Shown piece by piece: positions 1-4,937 of a DNA stretch of 5,544 nucleotides (its first letter is position 1; each line of letters opens with the position of its first letter). The translations under genes were made by a program, and so were the position numbers. The notes under the pieces were generated by a model that made no database searches, was not told the origin of the DNA, and saw only the letters and a list, made by a program, of their open reading frames with translations. The stretch spans positions 1 through 5,544 of the forward strand of contig CAYTUQ010000094.1 in the NCBI GenBank assembly GCA_964441235.1, written 5' to 3'. The stretch comes from BS750m-G69 sp964441235. Lineage in GTDB: Bacteria; Fidelibacterota; UBA2242.

Positions 1-141
1 ACCATTAACCATTAACCATTAACCATTAACCATTAACCATTAACCATTAACCATTTACCATTGACCATTAACCATTAACTATTGACTATTGACCATTAAC
101 TATTGACTATTGACCATTAACCATTTTACCATTTACTATTA
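1..141. repeat. Heptamer tandem satellite (ACCATTA and variants), truncated by window edge
   Basis: Twenty consecutive 7-base units fill this stretch. The first seven (1-49) are identical ACCATTA; later ones vary at positions 3 and 7 (ACCATTT, ACCATTG, ACTATTG, ACTATTA). One extra T at 127 breaks the register before the last two units. A 21-base block made of ACTATTG, ACTATTG, ACCATTA occurs twice back to back (78-98 and 99-119), so units have also been duplicated in groups. The array continues beyond base 1, so its true length is unknown. There is no unique spacer and no palindrome, so it is not a CRISPR. A period of 7 does not suit coding. It ends 38 bases before the Wzi start codon, so any promoter for that gene must lie in or beside it. 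Confidence 0.95.
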
Positions 142-180
142 TACCCCCTATACCCCTTATATCCTATCCCCCAAAAAAAA
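140..180 (+). promoter_or_regulatory. C-rich short repeat plus A8 tract forming the leader of the Wzi gene
   Basis: Four degenerate copies of a 7-9 base pyrimidine-rich unit follow each other (TATACCCCC at 140-148, TATACCCCT at 149-157, TATATCC at 158-164, TATCCCCC at 165-172). They are followed by eight A residues at 173-180, the last of which is the first base of the ATG at 180. No Shine-Dalgarno sequence is visible, which is common in Bacteroidota-like organisms, where A-rich leaders often serve instead. Both the C-rich unit and the A tract are prone to length change. The regulatory role is inferred from position only. Confidence 0.45.
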
Positions 181-1718
181 TGAATAGAATATTATTTAAA
201 ATTATATTAATAGCTTTACTTTTCTTCACTTTTACAAATGCTCAATTTCACGAAAACATACCAACAACGCACTGGGTTTATGAATCCATCGAAAAATTGC
301 AGGTTTATGGATTTTTCAGAACACTTGATCAGGGCTGCCAACCATATACTCGTTTTCAGGTTGCAAAGGTACTGTTGAGTGATCTGGAGAAGAATCATGT
401 AATTAACAAATTTGCGGAAATTGAGATTGATCGAATTAAAACTGAACTTCTTCCGGAAATAAAATATTTGCAACGAGATAATATAAATGATAAAGCAGAA
501 TCGTCAATAAAAGTTGGTTTTACATTAGGTAATTCCGCCAAATATAAAGAGAATACAAAAAATTACAGTTTCTTCAGGTTAAAAAGCTCTTTATATTTTT
601 ATGAAAACTTTACACTTAAATATTCGGCGTATTTGGATCAACGATTTATGGACAATCCTTATTTTACCGGATACGAATGGAGAGGATTTCAAGGCTATCA
701 GGAGCAGATGTATATCAGTTATTCTAAAAATAACATGTTTATAAAATTTGGACGTGATTATGCGAAGTGGGGTTACGGAAAAGGGGGACGGCTATTTATT
801 TCAGATAATTCTCGTCCTTTTGACATGTTAAGTTTAAAATTAAAATCCAAATTCATTTCTATTCAGACAATAATCTCTCAACTTGATAAAATGTATAGTG
901 CGGAACGATATCTAACTGCTATTCGTTTTGAATTGAATCCAACTAAGAATATTTATTTAGGTGTTGGTCAATCTGCTTTATATGGTGGTGAGCATCAGTC
1001 GCTCGATTTTACCTTATCGAATCCACTTGCATTTTATTCTTTCACTCAGGATAACGATTCTAAGCCGCTAAATGGGATGATATATTTTGATGCTGCCTGG
1101 TATTTAAGAAATAAATATAAAATTTATTGTGAATTCTTAATAGATGATTTTCAAGTCGATAATGAAGTTAAAGGTGACTTAGAGCCAGATGAATTAGCAT
1201 ATATAATTGGTATTGAAGGAGTAAATCTATTTAATACTTTTGATGGCTGGATGGAATTTACGCAGGTACGTAATAGAACTTATAATGTTCCCAACCAGCG
1301 ACCTTTCGAGAAATTTTTACATAAGAACATGCCTATTGCACATCCGCTTGGAACGGATTTCCAGAGTTATCAATTTGAAGCTGATAGATGGTTAAACAAC
1401 CATTTCAAATTAGGTTTAGGATACTACTTAATTCGAAAAGGCGAGGGAACTATTCGTGGAGAATTTACTGAGCCATATTTAGAAGAAGATGTAACAATGG
1501 AAACCGGTTATAAAGAAAAAATCCCTTATGGTATTGTAGAAACGACAAATAGAATATATGCTTCTCTTCATTATGAATACAACGTACATTTGCAATCGGA
1601 TTTTTCTATTGGATTTGAGCAAATTGAAAATTCAGATCATATTGAAGGTCGTAGAAGATCAAATCCCTTTATAAATATCAACCTTTATATTGATTATAAC
1701 TGGCTGTTAAAAATGTAA
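180..1718 (+). CDS. Capsule assembly Wzi-family outer-membrane protein with SLH-like N-terminal segment
   Basis: Predicted 512-residue outer-membrane beta-barrel. Wzi-family proteins act at the last steps of capsule or exopolysaccharide assembly, anchoring or organising polymer at the cell surface. Residues 1-21 form a signal peptide (basic MNRILFK, hydrophobic core, TNA before Q22). Residues 27-70 (HW at 31-32, YESIEKL, YGFF, then YTRFQVAKVL) resemble a single SLH-type repeat, and 71-100 are helical. The rest alternates aromatic and polar residues as barrel strands do, and shows Wzi-like landmarks: GRD at 191-193, WGYGKGG at 197-203, YGG at 268-270, NPLAFY at 281-286 and IDD at 321-323. The chain ends YNWLLKM, a few residues past the usual terminal aromatic. 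It is preceded by a satellite array and followed by a repeat field, so it appears monocistronic here. The family is a confident call from pattern; the polymer handled is unknown. Confidence 0.82.
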   Translation: MNRILFKIILIALLFFTFTNAQFHENIPTTHWVYESIEKLQVYGFFRTLDQGCQPYTRFQVAKVLLSDLEKNHVINKFAEIEIDRIKTELLPEIKYLQRDNINDKAESSIKVGFTLGNSAKYKENTKNYSFFRLKSSLYFYENFTLKYSAYLDQRFMDNPYFTGYEWRGFQGYQEQMYISYSKNNMFIKFGRDYAKWGYGKGGRLFISDNSRPFDMLSLKLKSKFISIQTIISQLDKMYSAERYLTAIRFELNPTKNIYLGVGQSALYGGEHQSLDFTLSNPLAFYSFTQDNDSKPLNGMIYFDAAWYLRNKYKIYCEFLIDDFQVDNEVKGDLEPDELAYIIGIEGVNLFNTFDGWMEFTQVRNRTYNVPNQRPFEKFLHKNMPIAHPLGTDFQSYQFEADRWLNNHFKLGLGYYLIRKGEGTIRGEFTEPYLEEDVTMETGYKEKIPYGIVETTNRIYASLHYEYNVHLQSDFSIGFEQIENSDHIEGRRRSNPFININLYIDYNWLLKM

Positions 1719-1773
1719 TTGTAGAATCCGGTTTAAACTGTGGTTAACTCTTCCCGTCAGCTTTATCAGGTAA

Positions 1774-1793
1774 CCCATGAATTCATTCATGGG
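1774..1793. repeat. Hairpin, 8-bp stem CCCATGAA / TTCATGGG with TTCA loop
   Basis: This is a perfect inverted repeat 55 bases after the Wzi stop codon. It could end or stabilise the Wzi transcript, but it is followed by AAATCAG rather than a T run, so it is not a standard intrinsic terminator. Its TTCA loop is shared with the next hairpin at 1819-1834, which suggests a repeat family rather than a gene-specific signal. Confidence 0.7.
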
Positions 1794-1818
1794 AAATCAG
1801 CCTCACCAAAAGAACTCC

Positions 1819-1834
1819 AACCGATTCATCGGTT
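1819..1834. repeat. Hairpin, 6-bp stem AACCGA / TCGGTT with TTCA loop
   Basis: A perfect inverted repeat with the same four-base loop as the hairpin at 1774-1793 but a different stem. It is followed by TATCTCTCC, with no T run. It lies in non-coding sequence downstream of the Wzi gene, and I see no gene-specific role for it. Confidence 0.6.
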
Positions 1835-1887
1835 TATCTCTCCTTCCTCACCAATAACCTAATCAACATGGACAATTCCCGCCCCCT

Positions 1888-2026
1888 ACCTGTCATTCTG
1901 AAGGAACGAAGTGACTGAAGAATCTCATTAACATTATCGAGCCACTATCGTAGAAGGATCTTGTCAAGTAATGCGCAAAGTCAATCAAGATTCTTCAACC
2001 GGCTACTGACGTGATTCAGAATGACA
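1888..2026. mobile_element. MITE-like palindromic element with TGTCATTCTGAA ends
   Basis: A non-coding unit of about 136 bases with inverted ends: TGTCATTCTGAA at 1891-1902 matches the reverse complement of TTCAGAATGACA at 2015-2026. A second inverted pair lies inside: GAAGAATCT at 1917-1925 against AGATTCTTC at 1988-1996. The sequence between the paired blocks has diverged. The TGTCATTCTGA...GAAGAATCT pattern is a dispersed repeat I know from Bacteroidota and relatives. There is no transposase and no clear target-site duplication, so mobility is inferred, and it would need an enzyme supplied elsewhere. The boundary at 1888 is set by the 14 bases ACCTGTCATTCTGA shared with the next copy. Confidence 0.65.
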
Positions 2027-2033
2027 CTCTTGA

Positions 2034-2075
2034 ACCTGTCATTCTGAGAGAGGCACGAACGAAGAATCTTGTCAG
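2034..2075 (+). repeat. Partial second copy of the TGTCATTCTGA repeat
   Basis: ACCTGTCATTCTGA at 2034-2047 is identical to the left edge of the element at 1888, and GAAGAATCTTGTCAGT follows at 2061-2076. Only one arm is present here; no inverted partner is seen downstream. The ATCTTGTCA...AATGC stretch continuing past 2065 also resembles 1959-1974 inside the first copy. A third trace, GTCATTCTGAATGAACGA, lies at 2263-2280. Confidence 0.6.
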
Positions 2076-2144
2076 TCCAATGCACTCCCATTATTGGTAT
2101 TCTGCCTGTCCGGTGGAATACATCTACTTTAAGATAAATTAACT

Positions 2145-2237
2145 ATGAATGAAACACAATTTAAAATTCTCGATCTATTATCAAACACACGCATTATTCC
2201 ACTGGGCCTGTCCGGCGTAATGACCTGTCCGGCGTAA
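2145..2237 (+). pseudogene. Short open frame, possible relic of a KDPG/KHG aldolase N-terminus
   Basis: This 30-codon frame begins MNETQFKILDLLSNTRIIPL. That resembles the opening of bacterial 2-keto-3-deoxy-6-phosphogluconate aldolases, where a helix with a pattern like ILxLLxxxRIIPV leads into the first strand. After about residue 20 the reading frame runs straight into the CCTGTCCGGCGTAAT repeats and stops at their TAA, so the resemblance ends where the repeat begins. No Shine-Dalgarno is present; AAGATAAATTAACT precedes the ATG. If the match is real, this is a gene start cut off by a repeat. Twenty residues are too few to be sure, and a chance open frame remains quite possible. Confidence 0.3.
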
Positions 2238-2280
2238 TCCCGATTCGTCGGGATGAAGCCGGGTCATTCTGAATGAACGA
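2207..2280 (+). repeat. Structured repeat, copy A (CCGGC / GCCGG hairpin with inner TTCG loop)
   Basis: CCTGTCCGGCGTAAT occurs twice with a 17-base period (2207-2221 and 2224-2238). The second copy folds with what follows: CCGGC (2229-2233) pairs with GCCGG (2258-2262), GTA faces GAA as an internal loop, and ATCCCGA (2237-2243) pairs with TCGGGAT (2248-2254) around a TTCG tetraloop. The right arm runs directly into GTCATTCTGAATGAACGA, an end of the MITE-like repeat. A further left-arm fragment, CCTGTCCGG, is at 2105-2113. The same architecture with different stem bases recurs at 2418-2488. Confidence 0.7.
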
Positions 2281-2358
2281 CCAAAGAGTCCCTAGCCCTG
2301 AGCACGCCCACCCATGCCCCCTTTTGTCTATTTTCATTGCCTCATAGTCAAACCGTAA

Positions 2359-2378
2359 CTCCGACACTTATGTCGGAG
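2359..2378. repeat. Hairpin, 8-bp stem CTCCGACA / TGTCGGAG with CTTA loop
   Basis: A perfect inverted repeat followed by AAATAAAAAACC. On the plus strand it has an A-rich rather than T-rich tail; on the minus strand it would be preceded by T's, not followed by them. It lies between structured repeat copies A and B and looks like another member of the small-hairpin set in this region. Confidence 0.65.
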
Positions 2379-2417
2379 AAATAAAAAACCCATTTTCATC
2401 TTTCGACATTTTACTTG

Positions 2418-2488
2418 CCTGCCCCGCGTAATGCAATGAATTGTGGGCCTGCCCTGCATAATGCAATGAAGCGGGGTCATTGCCTCAT
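2418..2488 (+). repeat. Structured repeat, copy B (CCCCGC / GCGGGG hairpin), left arm duplicated
   Basis: Two left arms lie 30 bases apart: CCTGCCCCGCGTAATG at 2418-2433 and CCTGCCCTGCATAATG at 2448-2463, each followed by CAATGAA. The single intact right arm is GAAGCGGGGTCATT (2469-2482). CCCCGC (2422-2427) pairs perfectly with GCGGGG (2471-2476); the nearer arm CCCTGC (2452-2457) pairs with one G.T wobble. The flanks CCTG and GGGTCATT and the GTA/GAA internal loop match copy A. The 12 bases TCATTGCCTCAT at 2477-2488 also occur at 2334-2345. Confidence 0.65.
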
Positions 2489-2663
2489 CAGAGACCCCGT
2501 TGGGGCGACCTCTGCTGTTCACCCTGTTAAATAATAACTTTATCCATTATTAAAAATCGTTTTTAAAATCTATTTAACGGGCTGAATAATTCAGGTTAAA
2601 TGAAATACATAGGATATATAATAAATAAACATGATGGTCTCGTCCCAACGGGATCTCCATGAG
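2489..2663. repeat. Pair of inverted CCCGTTGGG hairpins flanking an AT-rich palindromic core
   Basis: The left hairpin is CAGAG, A, CCCC, GTT, GGGG, CGAC, CTCTG (2489-2514). The right hairpin, in opposite orientation, has TCCC, AAC, GGGA (2643-2653) inside ATGG / CCAT (2634-2637, 2657-2660). Read on the minus strand it is GAGATCCCGTTGGGACGAGA, close to the left copy. Between them GTTAAATA (2526-2533) is inverted as TATTTAAC (2571-2578), and TTAAAAA TCG TTTTTAA (2550-2566) is a nested palindrome. CCCGTTGGG repeats are familiar dispersed elements in environmental bacteria. The layout resembles a non-autonomous element, but the three symmetries are not concentric, so they may be separate insertions. 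Confidence 0.55.
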
Positions 2664-2759
2664 ATAAAAAGTAACAATAAAAATTGCTAAAATGAATTAA
2701 ATTCTTGTAATTATGTGGTTTATGAACATTTAATGTAAATATTTGTTTTTTAAATAATT

Positions 2760-2778
2760 CTTAGCGTCTTTGCGGTGA
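2760..2778 (-). repeat. Fragment of a common dispersed repeat (TCACCGCAAAGACGCTAAG on minus strand)
   Basis: The plus-strand bases CTTAGCGTCTTTGCGGTGA match a short sequence that recurs between genes in many environmental bacteria. Only this core is present, set in AT-rich sequence, and no associated gene is visible. The rest of the 2664-2908 interval is AT-rich and otherwise featureless apart from the promoter candidate before the ATPase gene. Confidence 0.45.
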
Positions 2779-2870
2779 CTTTTTACGATTGTATCATCAT
2801 AATTAACATTGAAGATATTTTATTTAAAATCGAATAGGCAGCATTATTTCTCGAAATGTAAATTGTATAT

Positions 2871-2899
2871 TATAATTCAACCATATTCTAAAAGGGAAA
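2871..2899 (+). promoter_or_regulatory. Candidate -10 box and weak ribosome binding site of the ATPase gene
   Basis: TATAAT at 2871-2876 stands 32 bases before the ATG at 2909, a good distance for a -10 element with a short leader. No convincing -35 is seen about 17 bases upstream. AAAGGGAAA at 2891-2899 is a weak purine-rich ribosome-binding candidate. In such AT-rich DNA a TATAAT can arise by chance. Confidence 0.35.
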
Positions 2900-2908
2900 A
2901 TTAATCCA

Positions 2909-4030
2909 ATGAGTAAATTATTTACAACGGGTGTTCCTGTTGTTGGCAAAGATATGATTGGACGAGAAAGAGAGAAAATCAAAATAAAACGTTTGTTAAA
3001 AAATGGGCAAAGCGTTATTCTTTATGCACCTAGAAGAATGGGGAAAACATCTTTGGCATTAACTATACTAAATGAACTTAAAGAAGATGGATATTTTATT
3101 GGTAATGTGGATGTATTTCAAACACCGACATTATCTATCCTTGCGCAAAGGATTACTGAAACAATATTGGAAAATAAGAAACTTGCAAAACTTATTAAAA
3201 CACTAAAAGAAGCCATTTCACAGGCATTCTCAAAAATTGAATTTAAACAGGTAATAGATGATTTTGAATGGATATTGGAATTTACCGAGAAGAATGTAAA
3301 GCCTTATGATCTTTTTAGTGATGCTATTGATTTTCCAGAACAGTTCTCAAAAAGACACAAAATCCCTATCATAATGTTTTATGATGAAATTGGTGACATA
3401 GAAAAATTTAATAGTAAAGAAATTATCAAACTAATGCGAAGTAAATTTCAACTTCATTCTAATGTAACTTATCTCTTCGCCGGAAGTCAGCAAAGTACTA
3501 TTGAGAATATATTTGTAAAACGATCTGGTCCATTTTATAGATTTGGGCAGCTTTTCCCCGTTGGTTATATAGCTATTGAAGATCTGAGGCAGTTTATTAA
3601 AGATAGATATAATACAGTAAATATAGACATTTCAGATGATGCTTTAGATTCCATACTTAACATAACCAAAGGTCATCCTTATTATACACAATTCCTTTGT
3701 CGTGAAGTGTATTTTTATGCTCTGGATAATAAAGTTCAGATTACTCCTGATGTAATACAATTTGCTTTTGAAGAAACAATAAATATAGAAGAACCTTATT
3801 TAAGTAAATTATGGGAAGAGATTGCTTCTAATTCTGCGCAATTAAAAATATTGCAATCTTTAATTGAAAATAAAGGTAGTGTTTTTAATCAAAATAATTA
3901 TAAAGAGATAAATGTTTATAGGACATTAAGCAGTTTAGTTCAAAAAAGTATATTAAAAAAAGCAGAAAGAGGAAATTATCAGTTTACTGACCCTTTATTC
4001 GCAGAGTATGTGAAAAATAAATTTCAATAA
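2909..4030 (+). CDS. Archaeal-type P-loop ATPase (STAND / AAA-like) with C-terminal winged-helix-like region
   Basis: Predicted 373-residue cytoplasmic NTPase. IGRE at 17-20 is the usual lead-in of the Arch_ATPase/ATPase_2 family. Walker A is APRRMGKT at 40-47, with the PRR.GKT(S/L) form typical of that family. Walker B is IPIIMFYDE at 152-160, hydrophobic followed by D159-E160. YLFAGSQQS at 188-196 fits sensor 1, and GHPYYTQFLC at 255-264 fits the helical-lid motif. Residues about 310-373 (LKILQSLIEN, YRTLSSLVQKSILKK, YQFTDPLFAEYV) look like the winged helix that ends these proteins. No extra effector domain is fused. Family members are often stand-alone and of unknown role; partners cannot be named here. 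The gene follows the repeat field, and the frame stays the same into the next broken gene, separated only by the TAA and a short gap. Confidence 0.85.
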   Translation: MSKLFTTGVPVVGKDMIGREREKIKIKRLLKNGQSVILYAPRRMGKTSLALTILNELKEDGYFIGNVDVFQTPTLSILAQRITETILENKKLAKLIKTLKEAISQAFSKIEFKQVIDDFEWILEFTEKNVKPYDLFSDAIDFPEQFSKRHKIPIIMFYDEIGDIEKFNSKEIIKLMRSKFQLHSNVTYLFAGSQQSTIENIFVKRSGPFYRFGQLFPVGYIAIEDLRQFIKDRYNTVNIDISDDALDSILNITKGHPYYTQFLCREVYFYALDNKVQITPDVIQFAFEETINIEEPYLSKLWEEIASNSAQLKILQSLIENKGSVFNQNNYKEINVYRTLSSLVQKSILKKAERGNYQFTDPLFAEYVKNKFQ

Positions 4031-4081
4031 AAGATACAGGGAGATGTACCCTACATCATAGTGTATGTTTCAATTAAGAAT

Positions 4082-4567
4082 ATGATAGAGAAAAGTAAAA
4101 TAGAAAAAATTCTTTATAAACTTGAAGACCATCTAAAATCTACTGATTTCAATGGCTATGATCCTCATGATGCTCTTAATAGTCCGATATTGAGAACATT
4201 AACTTTTGGTAGTAGATTTTTCGGTATTATTTATTTACAGTTAATTAAAAAGTGTCCCATAAATTTAAGACCTATTTTATTAGTAAAGCAAGGTGTCAAC
4301 CCCAAAGGACTTGGTTTATTAATTTCTGCTTATGTTTTAAAATATAAATTTTATAATAATGATAAGTACCTAAAACAGGCGAAGCAGTTTGCTGATTGGT
4401 TGATTACAAATTATTCTAAAGGATATTCCGGTAAATGTTGGGGATATAACTTTGATTGTCCCAATAGGAACTCATATTCCTTCTCGCTTCGGGGCTCCTG
4501 CTCCGTAGCCTATATATCACTGGTTGTAGTGTTGTTCCATAGGAAGTCTCCTTCGGGAAATTCTTAA
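4082..4567 (+). pseudogene. Truncated N-terminal part of a polysaccharide-locus protein
   Basis: The frame encodes 161 residues from ATG 4082; a GTG at 4061 would add seven, but 4082 matches the expected family start and neither has a clear ribosome binding site. GYDPHDALNSP (25-35), PINLRP (59-64), NPKGLGL (73-79) and GYSGKCWGYNFD (114-125) resemble a family of roughly 350-400 residue, mostly helical proteins that I associate with exopolysaccharide/capsule clusters, often labelled hypothetical or (mis)labelled delta-aminolevulinic acid dehydratase. Resemblance is lost soon after FD at 124-125; the remaining residues (SYSFSLRGSCSVAY..., HRKSPSGNS) look like translated non-coding DNA, and the conserved second half is absent. 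It is therefore probably a dead gene. The family call is from memory of motifs and is moderate; the truncation is inferred from the expected length and the change in composition. Confidence 0.55.
4466..4565. repeat. GC-richer inserted segment ending the truncated gene
   Basis: About 100 bases here are clearly richer in G and C than the AT-rich gene before them, and carry features of intergenic repeats. AGGAA / TTCCT (4466-4470, 4477-4481) is inverted around CTCATA. CTCGCTTCGGGGCTCCTGC (4483-4501) and CTCCTTCGGGAA (4549-4560) share a CTTCGGG-type core. The word CC(A)ATAGGAA appears near both ends (4461-4470 and 4536-4545). Bounds are approximate. No second copy lies in the window, so calling it a dispersed repeat is an inference. 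Confidence 0.4.
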
Positions 4568-4626
4568 TTGCTTGGTGGATATACAAGTTGCTAATAGATA
4601 AAAATATCCTTAATCTCAGAATGTTA

Positions 4627-4659
4627 TATAATGCGTTTTTTAAAACATAATATTGGAGG
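4627..4659 (+). promoter_or_regulatory. Promoter -10, candidate operator dyad and Shine-Dalgarno of the toxin-antitoxin operon
   Basis: TATAAT at 4627-4632 is a likely -10 box; no good -35 is seen. An imperfect dyad is centred at 4640-4641: GTTTT (4635-4639) and AAAAC (4642-4646) pair fully around TT, and the outer bases to about 4628 and 4653 pair with three mismatches, so the dyad overlaps the -10. That is where type II toxin-antitoxin complexes usually bind to repress themselves. TGGAGG at 4654-4659 is a strong Shine-Dalgarno, 8 bases before the ATG at 4668, and fixes that start. The operator role is inferred. Confidence 0.5.
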
Positions 4660-4667
4660 CTTTTGCA

Positions 4668-4937
4668 ATGGGAGTTAAAGTAGATTTATCAGAATTTAAA
4701 TTGTTAGACTCTCCGAACGATATTGAAATTCCTGATTGGATAAGCAGGATAAAAAGTGAAGATATGCAAGAGTATATCGCAGATATCGTGAAGGCTTATT
4801 TATACGGATTGAAGACAGGGGATTTTTCAAAAGTTAGAGAAGAGATGGAAGCCTGGCGAGAGACCGTTGAGCTATGTTATGATCTTCCTAAAAAGGATGA
4901 GGTGTCGGTTAGATGGAGAGATCTAAAAGATGTATGA
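4668..4937 (+). CDS. Putative antitoxin of a type II toxin-antitoxin pair, family not recognised
   Basis: An 89-residue acidic protein whose last 8 bases overlap the toxin gene. The ATG at 4668 is chosen because TGGAGG sits 8 bases upstream; the TTG at 4653 that would lengthen it lies inside that signal. Antitoxin identity is inferred from context: small size, first position, overlap with a RelE/ParE-type toxin, and an operator-like dyad in front. Residues 1-25 include DLSEFKLL and IPDWI; 30-70 should be helical (EDMQEYIADIVKAYLYGL, then FSKVREEMEAWRETVEL); the tail 76-89 (KKDEVSVRWRDLKDV) could wrap the toxin. I see no ribbon-helix-helix, Phd/YefM, HTH or AbrB signature, so the DNA-binding part, if any, is unidentified. 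Base use is less AT-biased than in the ATPase gene, which suggests acquisition. Confidence 0.65.
   Translation: MGVKVDLSEFKLLDSPNDIEIPDWISRIKSEDMQEYIADIVKAYLYGLKTGDFSKVREEMEAWRETVELCYDLPKKDEVSVRWRDLKDV

Noticed and set aside
1..141. CRISPR array
   Set aside because: Units are 7 bases with no spacers, so it is a satellite.
216..473. Minus-strand open frame of 85 codons
   Set aside because: It lies wholly inside the Wzi coding region, has no family features, and is the antisense shadow of the signal-peptide and SLH-like part.
1774..1793. Intrinsic terminator for the Wzi gene
   Set aside because: The stem is good but no T run follows on either strand in the needed place, and sister hairpins nearby suggest a repeat family.
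2334..2522. Minus-strand open frame of 62 codons
   Set aside because: It is made entirely of translated palindromic repeats (copy B and the CCCGTTGGG hairpin); its repetitive HCI-RGR residues reflect the duplicated DNA arm, not a protein.
4043..4057. Hairpin GATGTA-CCC-TACATC after the ATPase stop
   Set aside because: Only 6 AT-leaning base pairs with no T tract; too weak to call a terminator.
4061..4081. GTG start for the truncated polysaccharide-locus gene
   Set aside because: It only adds YVSIKN before a Met that fits the expected family start; no ribosome site favours it.
4653..4667. Upstream TTG start for the antitoxin
   Set aside because: This TTG overlaps the TGGAGG Shine-Dalgarno that serves the ATG at 4668, so the longer form is not credible.
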